Positions 56,742 to 64,000 of a stretch of 64,000 nucleotides of DNA are shown piece by piece. Numbering within the stretch: position 1 is the first letter of the stretch; every line of letters begins with the position of its first letter. Position numbers and translations under genes: made by a program. The stretch is from JAFEDN01 sp963795715 (GTDB lineage Bacteria > Pseudomonadota > Gammaproteobacteria > Coxiellales > Coxiellaceae), in assembly GCA_963795715.1 (NCBI GenBank), contig CAWCIY010000002.1:496001-560000 (forward strand), in the 5' to 3' direction. The notes beneath the pieces are model-generated. The model saw nothing but the letters and a program-made list of their open reading frames with translations. It was not told the DNA's origin and ran no database searches.

Positions 56742-57500
56742 ATGTACAGGAAAGTCAAAAGGACACCCCACGTATTTGATCATAAACCGGCTTTGTTAAA
56801 AGCGATCAAGATCTGTGATTCTTCCCAGAGGAAACTGGGGGATTTGAGTGGCTTGGGTCAGCAAAAAATTAATTACTTACTGAATCGCGCTCAAAAAGTG
56901 AAACTGGAAGATGCCTGGGCGATTCAGGAGGCTGTCCATCAGCAGGTGAAATGGTATGAGTTAACTGAGCCGAATGCTTTCACCCAGGAATTGATGGCAG
57001 AAAGCAATTTACTGGACAAAATGAGTATCAGTGAACGGGTGGAGCTGGGATTAGTGTATGAAGCGGAGTTGAGGAGTCAGCCGGTCGGCAGTGTCAAAGG
57101 CCGTATCGAATGCGACGTGGCCCCACGCGTTCATTTCGGTAATTTTACGACCTATCATCAGGCCAAGAAAATCAAATTACAGGGGATTCCTGAGTGTGTG
57201 GTGGCGATGGATTTAAAGAAATTCAAAATATTTCCGCTGTCTGATGTGGTGGATTATCCGCCGGAACAACAACGCTATTTATTAACCCTGCCTCTTAAAC
57301 CAATGAAAGCATGGATGAGAGCCCATCCGGTTAAGGCAAAAACATCCCCCCGTCCAATTCCTGACAGCCCTGAAGACGCGATATCGTCCCCCATGGAGAC
57401 GGTCTGGGTTTCTTCGAAACGACCGGTCCTTCATCGTGAATCTCAGGCTCATTTTTTAGGAATGGTTCGGGCGGTGCTGGCGGATTCCGTTAGAAAATGA
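56742..57500 (+). CDS. Xre-like DNA-binding protein
   Basis: A 252-residue protein. Residues ~15-62 form a helix-turn-helix (Gln-Arg-Lys-Leu-Gly-Asp-Leu-Ser-Gly-Leu-Gly-Gln-Gln-Lys-Ile-Asn-Tyr-Leu-Leu). The middle has a ParB/chromosome-partition-like basic patch and the rest is unrecognised. I chose ATG 56742 with GGAGGT upstream; a longer frame to 56640 lacks a site. Its 3' end abuts an amine-oxidase fragment at ~57484, so the native C-terminus may be lost. Perhaps a mobile-element regulator. Confidence 0.6.
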   Translation: MYRKVKRTPHVFDHKPALLKAIKICDSSQRKLGDLSGLGQQKINYLLNRAQKVKLEDAWAIQEAVHQQVKWYELTEPNAFTQELMAESNLLDKMSISERVELGLVYEAELRSQPVGSVKGRIECDVAPRVHFGNFTTYHQAKKIKLQGIPECVVAMDLKKFKIFPLSDVVDYPPEQQRYLLTLPLKPMKAWMRAHPVKAKTSPRPIPDSPEDAISSPMETVWVSSKRPVLHRESQAHFLGMVRAVLADSVRK

Positions 57501-57816
57501 AACCGATGAACAAATCATCATGAAGGTGATGCAGCAATGGCAAGTTGTATTTCCCAATATCAAGAAACCGGAAAAATATTTTTTGACTCGCTGGAGCCAA
57601 GATCCCTATAGCCTAGGTTCATATTCTTATCTTCCCGTAGGCGCAACGGGCGAAGATCGGGATTTATTGGCTGCTCCTGAATCGAATCGTTTATTTTTTT
57701 CTGGTGAGGCGACACACCGCCATTTTCCGGCGACTACTCACGGAGCTTATCTTTCAGGACTTCGTGAGGCTAAAAGGATTCAGTGGAAATTTTTTAAGAA
57801 ATTAAGTACTCTATAA
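57484..57816 (+). pseudogene. FAD-dependent amine oxidase, C-terminal fragment
   Basis: About 110 residues matching the end of flavin amine oxidases (monoamine/polyamine oxidase-like). Visible are Thr-Arg-Trp-Ser-Gln-Asp-Pro and Gly-Ser-Tyr-Ser-Tyr near the start, and the FAD-contacting Leu-Phe-Phe-Ser-Gly-Glu-Ala-Thr and Thr-His-Gly-Ala-Tyr-Leu-Ser-Gly at the end. The frame is open back to ~57484 without a start. The N-terminal FAD-binding domain is missing; the fragment was joined by recombination. Confidence 0.8.
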
Positions 57817-57966
57817 TACTCATTATTCTGACATTAGGAAATTTAGAGAAGCTTGTATTCAATTTTTTAGGAATTTTAACCAATTTAATTTAGAGGTTTC
57901 TCGATTAATTTCAGGCCAATTTGAGTTGGCTTAAACACCGAAATTCAAAACAGAATAGGGATATAT

Positions 57967-59886
57967 ATGAAAAAAGAAATAGAATTAAATGTTCTCGGTT
58001 CGTTCCCTGAGGATGTTCGATATTGGCCTCAAAGCTTCCCAAACAAAATCACTGAGGAAAATAAAACCCCCACTCTTATAATAAATGGGAAACCATATAA
58101 ATATGACTCTGGCATTAATTTGCCGGAGCGTAGTGGCGCAACATTGCGTTGTTTAGAACCAGTCATACCCAACGAACTTTTACCAAGGATAGTATTAAAA
58201 AAAGTTCGGGTAGATTTTAGATCTAATCAATACTCCACAGCCGCCGCCGTCACTCAATTTGTGCGGTTATATCCTCAGTATGGGGCTGCATATGGAAGCT
58301 TTATGGGGACGGCGACGGGTCACATAGAGGATCACTTAGACCCCCCGCCCGAGTACCGAGAAACACGCTTCAGGGGCCACGATGCATACCACAACGGTAT
58401 CATTTTTGATATATCAGTATTACCCTACTTAGGCAACGATTTGGCCTTCCTGATTGAAGCAAAACAGCTGTCAGCTTCTGAAGCCGAATCTATAGCGACT
58501 AAAATAATTTTAGAATTTCAACGAATAAAAAAGCAGTTTCCTGATTTTTTACATGGGAATATCACAGCATTTAATATTATTGTTTCTGAGGATAAGCAAG
58601 GTATATTTTTTATTGACTCTCAACCAGGATATGCGCGAGTTAATAATGATCTTTTCCAAATAGTAGGAATCTGCACAAAAATGATGGGGGGTGAATTACC
58701 GGAAACAGTCGTCGCCCTGCTTTCTCACACAGAACCTCCGAGTCTGGTATTAGATAATAAGAAATATCAAGAGACGAAACCAGCAGATGTGAAAACATGG
58801 CAGCCAAAGAAATTTAAATTCGGTGCAAGAATACGCTTAGAAAAATTAGCATTAGAGATTGACAAAGCAATTGACAAAGTAGCGGCGGCCCCTTGGGATG
58901 ATATATCTGGAAACTTCAGTCTTGATGCTTTCAATATTCGGGTTGCAGTTTTAAAACAAGTTAAAGAAAAAATAGATTATTTAAAAGAAAATGCTGTAAT
59001 AATCCAAAATTGGGCCAAGATTACCATCCTGCCTATACCAGAATTCGAAAGCAATCCTCAGGTAATTTCATTTTTCAGTCGCTATAATGACAGTATAGAA
59101 GAAGTATTTCAGGAAGTCACCGAGAATATTACTGAAATATACATCAATAATAAAATAGCATTTGACTATGGTGAGTTTAAAACTTTGGTAACCGACCTTA
59201 CAGCCATTGAATCCTTGCCATTCTTTGAGAACTTTAGATCAGATTTTCGGGAAAAAATTGCTCTGGTATTGAAAAGAATTGGTTTTATTCAGGCGGCGCT
59301 TGATGAAGAAAAAAAATCGAATAAAAACTCCTCTTCTTCAACTCAAGTGATTGTTCCGGCTCCGGCTCGATGGAAATCTTTCCTTGATAATTTTTTTCCT
59401 GTGAAAGGAAAAAAAGTGGAAGACAAAAAAAATAAAACTCAATTTCAGATAGTTCCTTTTGCACCACAAATGCCTTTCACATTAAATGAGGTAATATTTA
59501 ACTTTCTTTCCTGGAAACAAATGTTGCAATTAAGGGAAACCAGTCACCGTTTTCGAAGTTGCATTGATAGGACGCCGTTGCCTTGCACCATTATTTTTCT
59601 ACCCCACCTCCAATTAATCCTTGATTTACGAGAAGCAAAGGAAGTGCAGCGACTTCCACCTATTGTTTCTCAAGGAATCCTGGCTACAAAATGTAGCCAA
59701 TTGAATCAGCATGTTGAAGACTATAGCAGCGTTTATTCTGATGGCAAACTTGATCTTTGGGAGCGTTCGAGAACGTTGAGAATATTTTCTATTTTACACT
59801 CCAGGATTATCAACCGGGCGCTTGAAAACGCAAAAGCCAGTGGAGAAGAAGTAAAATCTACCAAACCGGAATGCTCACGTCTGTGA
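57967..59886 (+). CDS. Kinase-like protein with C-terminal F-box
   Basis: A 639-residue protein. Around residue 196 it has Leu-His-Gly-Asn-x-x-x-x-Asn203-Ile-Ile-Val and then Phe-Phe-Ile-Asp217-Ser, resembling the catalytic and metal loops of atypical kinases (His-Gly-Asn for His-Arg-Asp, Ile-Asp-Ser for Asp-Phe-Gly). A helical middle and poly-Ser linker follow. At ~495-540, Phe-Thr-Leu-Asn-Glu-Val-Ile-Phe-Asn-Phe-Leu-Ser-Trp is F-box-like. F-box effectors hijack host SCF ubiquitin ligases. The end Cys-Ser-Arg-Leu is a poor CaaX candidate. Functions are inferred from motifs. Confidence 0.55.
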   Translation: MKKEIELNVLGSFPEDVRYWPQSFPNKITEENKTPTLIINGKPYKYDSGINLPERSGATLRCLEPVIPNELLPRIVLKKVRVDFRSNQYSTAAAVTQFVRLYPQYGAAYGSFMGTATGHIEDHLDPPPEYRETRFRGHDAYHNGIIFDISVLPYLGNDLAFLIEAKQLSASEAESIATKIILEFQRIKKQFPDFLHGNITAFNIIVSEDKQGIFFIDSQPGYARVNNDLFQIVGICTKMMGGELPETVVALLSHTEPPSLVLDNKKYQETKPADVKTWQPKKFKFGARIRLEKLALEIDKAIDKVAAAPWDDISGNFSLDAFNIRVAVLKQVKEKIDYLKENAVIIQNWAKITILPIPEFESNPQVISFFSRYNDSIEEVFQEVTENITEIYINNKIAFDYGEFKTLVTDLTAIESLPFFENFRSDFREKIALVLKRIGFIQAALDEEKKSNKNSSSSTQVIVPAPARWKSFLDNFFPVKGKKVEDKKNKTQFQIVPFAPQMPFTLNEVIFNFLSWKQMLQLRETSHRFRSCIDRTPLPCTIIFLPHLQLILDLREAKEVQRLPPIVSQGILATKCSQLNQHVEDYSSVYSDGKLDLWERSRTLRIFSILHSRIINRALENAKASGEEVKSTKPECSRL

Positions 59887-60160
59887 TAACAATCATTTTT
59901 TTTATTCTACTTAATTGAATTTAAAAATAATTCCTAATTTTTATGTCGACTTTGACACTCATTTTACCTTTTACGCGTGAAGGTAAATATCTGCTTGCTG
60001 CATGTAACTCGACTCCATCAAATCCACTTTCATGCGATAGGCGGCGTCGTTGCTGACTACGATCTAAAATATAATCAATCAAGGCTTTGTTGAATAAATC
60101 ATTTTCAAGAAAATGCTTTATTCAAATTTGCTAAAGTCGATTAATTATGGAACACAATAA

Positions 60161-60510
60161 CTATCTGGCATACCAAGAGAAGTCATTTGCACTTAGAACC
60201 ACACATAGCATTAGTGCAGTTCCCAGTATAGATAACCATTGTCGGCAATATTGAAATCCTATGCTTGCACTCAGTTTTTCCTCTCTTACTCGTTTTATAG
60301 CGACCATCCAGGAGCCGAAGAAAAACGGAGCACAAATAAACATAATCACTACTTCCGATATCCCAATAAAGAAATTTTGTTTTTCACTGCCTATGTGCTG
60401 GAAGGCGCCTATAAATCCAGTAATAAAACCAATGAGCAACGCACATCCCACTGGTACTAAGTAAGGCGCTAATTTTAATATCCCATCCCGGAGCTGAATA
60501 CTAGCATTTT
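60161..60510 (-). pseudogene. Membrane protein fragment
   Basis: C-terminal ~105 residues of a multi-pass membrane protein, with hydrophobic helices (Leu-Val-Pro-Val-Gly-Cys-Ala-Leu-Leu-Ile and Ile-Met-Phe-Ile-Cys-Ala-Pro-Phe-Phe-Phe). It has a BPSS1780-like flavour, not certain. The open frame continues into antisense integrase sequence at ~60510, so the native N-terminus was replaced at a junction. Confidence 0.45.
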
Positions 60511-60511
60511 T

Positions 60512-60907
60512 GTGATTCCCAGTGAGTACTCCAAAAATAAATTGGATCGGTTGGTGCCGCTTAATGACATTGCCTTGAAAGTCATTGCTGAGGTGCGTGG
60601 CCGACATCCTGTTTATGTGTTTACTCGACCGGATAGTCAAACGAGGCTTTATCAGATGAATAACAAATCGTGGGAGAAGGCTCGAAGACTAGCGCACCTG
60701 TCTGTGCGTATTCATGATTTGAAACATACACTTGGTAGACGCCTGCGTGCAGCTCAAGTGAGCTTAGAAGACCGCCAGGATTTGCTGGGACATAAATCAA
60801 ATCGGATCACGACGCATTATAGTCCTGCTGAAATTCAGCACCTGATTGAAGCGGTGAACCGGGTTTGTGATCGCCAACGTAGTGCACCGACGTTGTCCTT
60901 TTATTAG
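60512..60907 (+). pseudogene. Tyrosine integrase C-terminal fragment
   Basis: About 130 residues of a phage-type integrase: Leu-Val-Pro-Leu-Asn, Val-Phe-Thr-Arg-Pro, Ile-His-Asp-Leu-Lys-His (Lys where Arg is normal), Leu-Leu-Gly-His-Lys-Ser and the nucleophile Tyr in Thr-His-Tyr-Ser. The upstream domains and first catalytic Arg are absent. It abuts an unrelated membrane protein fragment. Confidence 0.8.
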
Positions 60908-61328
60908 GGATCATCGAGGGGAAAAACTGCGAGTCATGGTTGATCAAGTCCAGGCAAAACGCGGTGAAATGATGCGGCTTGAGGAAACACATTCCGGCAA
61001 AATTCCGGCAGTCAGAATTTGAACAGCCGGAAAATTACGGTAAGTACTTGATTATATTGTGGGCCCACTAGGACGCTAATTGACGATATAGTTGATTGAT
61101 TTGTAACGTAATTATTTTGAAGTAATTTGCAATATACCCCGAAATGTACCCCAAAAAATTTGGCGCTTGAAAATCAACTGAACTCTACTGTAATTCATTG
61201 TTCTTTCCACTGCAACTTTCACTTGAAGGTGTGGTTGAGGTGGTAATTCGTTGGCGAAATCGGTAATTTGGAGAAGCGTCAAGGAGTTGATCAGCCTTAT
61301 TGCAATCAGTCTCCAAACCATTTAAGAT
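60908..61328. other. Non-coding stretch containing a third flank-like repeat
   Basis: No gene supported. 61141-61215 resembles the 3' flanks of the two NACHT-type genes (30366-30430 and 39302-39372), with the shared AATTTxTGGxxCTTGAAAA and CTACTGTA segments. Confidence 0.45.
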
Positions 61329-61363
61329 AACCAGTATCTAACAAAAAATGTTAGATACTGGTT
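61329..61363 (+). promoter_or_regulatory. AbiE operator palindrome
   Basis: Perfect 14-bp arms (AACCAGTATCTAAC and its complement) with a 7-base spacer, ending 6 bases before the abiEi start. AbiEi antitoxins repress their own promoter through inverted repeats, so this is a likely operator. As RNA it would also mask the start region. Confidence 0.65.
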
Positions 61364-61369
61364 GAAATT

Positions 61370-61999
61370 ATGCTTAATACCCTAATACGCGATTGTCCCA
61401 ATGAAGTCTTCGATTATGGCTTCTTAATGGCTCATTTAAAAAATTTCAAAGCTCCTCACCGAAAAATTACGACTTTATTGCAATCCGGCGCTATTATACG
61501 AATTAAAAAAGGACTGTACATTTTGGGTGATGAATACCGTCGTAATCCCATCCACCGCGGACTATTAGCCAATTTGTTGTTTGGGCCTTCCTATGTGTCC
61601 TGCGAATATGCGTTGAGTTATTATGGTTTCATTCCAGAGCGGGTGATGGTGGTGACTAGCATGACAGTTAAAAGGAAAAAAAAATTTAATACCCCCGTGG
61701 GAGCATTTAACTATGATCACATTCATCCAAAGTATTTTGCCATCGGTGTTAATTGGCAATTTTTGGATAATCAAACTCATTTTTTAATAGCCAGCCCTGA
61801 AAAGGCATTAGTAGATACGATACAAAAATATCGCAATTTGAAAACAAAAAAAGAAGTTCGCGAACATTTACTGGATAATATGCGGATTGATGCTGAAAAG
61901 TTGCAAACACTAGATATGAACGTCTTGCAGGAAATTAAATGTCATTATCCACTGCCAATGACAAAATTACTTTATGAAACTTTATCCGAGGGCTTATAA
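61370..61999 (+). CDS. abiEi: AbiEi antitoxin (type IV toxin-antitoxin)
   Basis: A 209-residue AbiEi-family antitoxin: N-terminal winged helix (Leu-Leu-Gln-Ser-Gly-Ala-Ile-Ile-Arg-Ile-Lys-Lys-Gly-Leu-Tyr near residue 40) and the C-terminal antitoxin domain with Tyr-Val-Ser-Cys-Glu-Tyr-Ala-Leu and Ala-Ser-Pro-Glu-Lys-Ala-Leu-Val-Asp. It represses the operon and counteracts AbiEii without direct binding in known systems. The stop is directly followed by the toxin GTG. Confidence 0.9.
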   Translation: MLNTLIRDCPNEVFDYGFLMAHLKNFKAPHRKITTLLQSGAIIRIKKGLYILGDEYRRNPIHRGLLANLLFGPSYVSCEYALSYYGFIPERVMVVTSMTVKRKKKFNTPVGAFNYDHIHPKYFAIGVNWQFLDNQTHFLIASPEKALVDTIQKYRNLKTKKEVREHLLDNMRIDAEKLQTLDMNVLQEIKCHYPLPMTKLLYETLSEGL

Positions 62000-62866
62000 G
62001 TGGAGAACATAATTCTTACAATGCTGAATAATTATTCGTTCAAGACTGATGAAGATTATGAAAATGCTTTAAAAGAAATCATTCAGGAGATAGCGCTATT
62101 AGGATTATGGCGAAGTAAATTTTTCGAACATGCCGCCTTTTATGGCGGTACAGCCATGCGCATTCTATATAAGCTGGACAGATTTAGCGAAGATTTGGAT
62201 TTTTCATTATTAAAAGCTAATCCTTTTTTTACGATAGAGCCTTATTTACATGCTTTAGAAATTGAATTAACCTCTTTTGGTTTTATTGTAGAAGCTCAGA
62301 AAAAGCAAAAAAATATGGACACTGCTATTAATTCAGCTTTTCTAAAAGCGAATACTTTGGAACATCTACTCAAAATACAAGCGCCGATAGCAGTACAAAA
62401 GCGATGTCACGCTCAATCATTATTAAAAATTAAACTAGAAGTGGATACTGATCCGCCTGAAAATTTTTTAACGGAGACTATTTCTTTATTAAAACCAATT
62501 CCGTTCTGGGTGAATGCTTATAGTCTTCCTGACTTATTCGCGGGTAAAGTATGTGCTGTGTTAACTCGTAATTGGAAAAAACGCATCAAAGGAAGAGATT
62601 GGTATGATTTAATATGGTTTATTCAAAATAATGTTTCTATTCGGTTAGCGCATTTAGAAGCCCGATTGCGGCATATCCATTTTTATCCAGATTTGGAACC
62701 ATTGACTCGAGAAAAAATGATCATGTTCTTGAATATTCGTATCGAAAATCTGGATATTGCTCTAGCTAAAAAAGATGTTGCTCCATTTATTAAAAATCCA
62801 AATCAATTGGATGGCTGGTCAAAAACATTATTTCTTTCAGCCATTCAACAGATTAAAATAATTTAA
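62000..62866 (+). CDS. abiEii: AbiEii nucleotidyltransferase toxin
   Basis: A 288-residue AbiEii toxin of the DNA polymerase-beta nucleotidyltransferase fold: Tyr-Gly-Gly-Thr-Ala-Met-Arg (49-54 region), Ser-Glu-Asp65-Leu-Asp67-Phe, and later Lys-Gly-Arg-Asp-Trp-Tyr-Asp. Family toxins modify tRNA and halt translation. GTG 62000 touches the antitoxin stop; ATG 62021 is an alternative start, but the longer form is in better register with the family. Both genes are intact. Confidence 0.9.
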   Translation: MENIILTMLNNYSFKTDEDYENALKEIIQEIALLGLWRSKFFEHAAFYGGTAMRILYKLDRFSEDLDFSLLKANPFFTIEPYLHALEIELTSFGFIVEAQKKQKNMDTAINSAFLKANTLEHLLKIQAPIAVQKRCHAQSLLKIKLEVDTDPPENFLTETISLLKPIPFWVNAYSLPDLFAGKVCAVLTRNWKKRIKGRDWYDLIWFIQNNVSIRLAHLEARLRHIHFYPDLEPLTREKMIMFLNIRIENLDIALAKKDVAPFIKNPNQLDGWSKTLFLSAIQQIKII

Positions 62867-63063
62867 TAAATATATGGTGTCGTTACTTTCGCTAGGACAT
62901 GGCTTTATTCGCTGAAGCTGGAAAATAAATTAGAGAAATATTCAACCGGCGTGCTCGCATTCTAATAGATCTGATAATTCTTTTAATGCTTGCGTATCGT
63001 TGATGGTTTGTAAGGTGACCCATCCAGCAAGAATCTGATTATAGATATATATTCTTTTAGTAA

Positions 63064-63591
63064 TTGTTTTTCTTTTTCCTGTTCCTTGATCATGCCAACC
63101 AAGTATTGATGGTAGATATCACCTATCTGCGCATGAGAGATAGATTTATGTATTTGGTTGCATTCATTGACGTTTATAGCCGATACATTGTGAGCTGGTC
63201 GCTATCGAATACGTTAGATACGGAGTTTTCCCTTGAGGCTTTAAAATTAGGACTCCAGGAGATGACACCGGAGATCATTAATAGCGATCAAGGGTGTCAA
63301 TTTACCAGTCAGGAATGGGTAAGTTTTTTGCAAGAACGAGGCATTAAAGTGAGTATGACTGGCAAAGGACGATGCGCAGATAATATTTATATTGAACGGT
63401 TTTGGCGAAGTTTTAAGCGGGAAGAATTTTATCTTAACGAATATGAAGATGTCGCCGAGTTGAGGACGGCAATTAGAGCTTATATTGAATTTTATAACCA
63501 AAGACGTTGGCATCAGTCGTTGGATTATAAAACGCCTACTTCGAAGTATTTTTGTTTTTACCAAAGACGAATGGTTGGTCCATATTCTTAA
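63064..63591 (+). pseudogene. IS3-family transposase (orfB), N-terminally truncated
   Basis: DDE integrase core of an IS3-type element: Val-Asp-Ile-Thr-Tyr-Leu (first Asp), Asn-Ser-Asp-Gln-Gly-Cys-Gln-Phe-Thr (second Asp), and Arg-Phe-Trp-Arg-Ser-Phe-Lys-Arg-Glu-Glu (Glu). The HTH_21 N-terminus and orfA are absent. Homology ends at the normal C-terminal Thr-Pro-x-x-Tyr-Phe near 63550, where an unrelated gene begins in another frame. Confidence 0.8.
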
Positions 63592-63931
63592 TACCGAAGG
63601 AATGAGAGGCCATTCCGTAATAGTGATTGAGGGAATGAGGTATAATGTACCTGGTTTTCTTGAAAGTAAAACTAGATTAGAAGAGTTTATTGGTCAATAT
63701 GAAATGTCGCACAAGGTATTAGATACAGAAAGAAAAAATCTGGGAATCAATCAAAGAGGTTATTTTGATCGAATCAATGTTTTTGAACCGGATGGACCCC
63801 GTTTACCCAGCAGCACAGCTTATCTTCTGTATGAAAAAAGAGATTACCGTCAATACCCTTCTAGGACAATTCCCATATCTTACTCTCAAGCACAACTCAT
63901 TATTACGTCAATTAAAATTGAAGTGATATAA
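63548..63931 (+). pseudogene. Third permuted-papain paralogue, fragment
   Basis: About 125 residues beginning Lys-Asp-Glu-Trp and reading Asn-Thr-Glu-Gly-Met-Arg-Gly-His-Ser-Val-Ile-Val-Ile-Glu-Gly. This lines up with the His-bearing segment of the protein at 25540-26142 (Asn-Lys-Trp ... Ser-Gly-His-Val-Lys-Ile-Ile-Val-Glu-Gly). The Cys-bearing C-terminal half is absent before the stop at 63931, and the N-terminus is cut by the IS3 remnant. Confidence 0.5.
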
Positions 63932-64000
63932 AGTTATGTTGTATTTAGTCTAAGCTAGGTTATTTTTGACTGGAATCGACACTTTGGACAGTAGATGGTT

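Noticed and set aside
59990..60085. Minus-strand stretch reading Gly-Phe-Asp-Gly-Val-Glu-Leu-His-Ala-Ala, like an NADH:flavin oxidoreductase motif
   Set aside because: Only about ten residues match and the flanks break frame; too short to call even as a pseudogene.
62867..63063. Minus-strand frame with Gly-Trp-Val-Thr-Leu-Gln-Thr-Ile-Asn-Asp
   Set aside because: About 40 residues, no start or family pattern; may be a remnant but cannot be supported.

Overview
The window is an AT-rich mosaic of mobile and accessory DNA from a gammaproteobacterium. The best guess is a host-associated or intracellular Legionellales-type organism (Legionella, Coxiella, Rickettsiella, Aquicella or Berkiella relatives). 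The basis is the mix of an integrating conjugative element (ICE) of the Pseudomonas/Legionella type, eukaryotic-like protein domains (OTU peptidase, leucine-rich repeats, NACHT-WD40, a tyrosine-kinase-like kinase, an F-box), stray type VI secretion cargo, and many broken mobile genes. The assignment is inferred from content; no rRNA or core marker gene is present.

Layout. 1-2.7 kb: C-terminus of an ICE relaxase (TraI type), a PFL_4669-family ICE gene, and a frameshifted IS110 element with a structured upstream region. 2.7-13.5 kb: two copies of a ~430-bp non-coding repeat bracket a predicted OTU-type deubiquitinase with N-terminal LRRs and a divergent LuxR-type regulator; a large LRR protein follows. 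13.7-15.9 kb: a broken large serine recombinase. 16.8-24.4 kb: an intact ICE accessory module (RadC, SSB, RadC-like, small ICE protein, DUF3275, DUF6094 methyltransferase-like, unknown, SNF2-type helicase). Seven of its eight genes have their own leader hairpin whose 3' arm can pair with the downstream Shine-Dalgarno sequence. 24.4-30.2 kb: HigBA toxin-antitoxin, two predicted permuted-papain peptidases, an Abi_2/AbiF-type HEPN gene with its own small RNA, and an IS66 remnant. 30.3-43.6 kb: a 2232-residue NACHT-pentapeptide-WD40 protein and a 5'-truncated paralogue, separated by an ImmA-type antitoxin and a PIN toxin gene that a 174-bp MITE has split. 43.6-51.8 kb: two Hcp-linked effector/immunity sets flank two integrase modules, a tRNA-Asn attachment-site fragment and a nuclease pseudogene. 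51.9-64 kb: integrase and reverse-transcriptase debris, a kinase, a DNA-binding protein, an F-box/kinase-like protein, an intact AbiE toxin-antitoxin pair, an IS3 remnant and a third papain-family paralogue fragment.

How it fits together. Three functions are layered here. The first is conjugative-element maintenance (relaxase, SSB, RadC, helicase). The second is genetic addiction or phage defence (HigBA, AbiF plus RNA, ImmA/PIN, AbiE). The third is a set of candidate effectors: host-directed ones, four of which end in a C-terminal Cys-a-a-X tetrapeptide that could be prenylated in a eukaryotic cell (one of them a poor match), and bacteria-directed Hcp fusions with adjacent immunity genes. Many genes are frameshifted or cut at sharp junctions, so much of the window is decaying. 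Some frameshifts fall in homopolymers and could be assembly errors.
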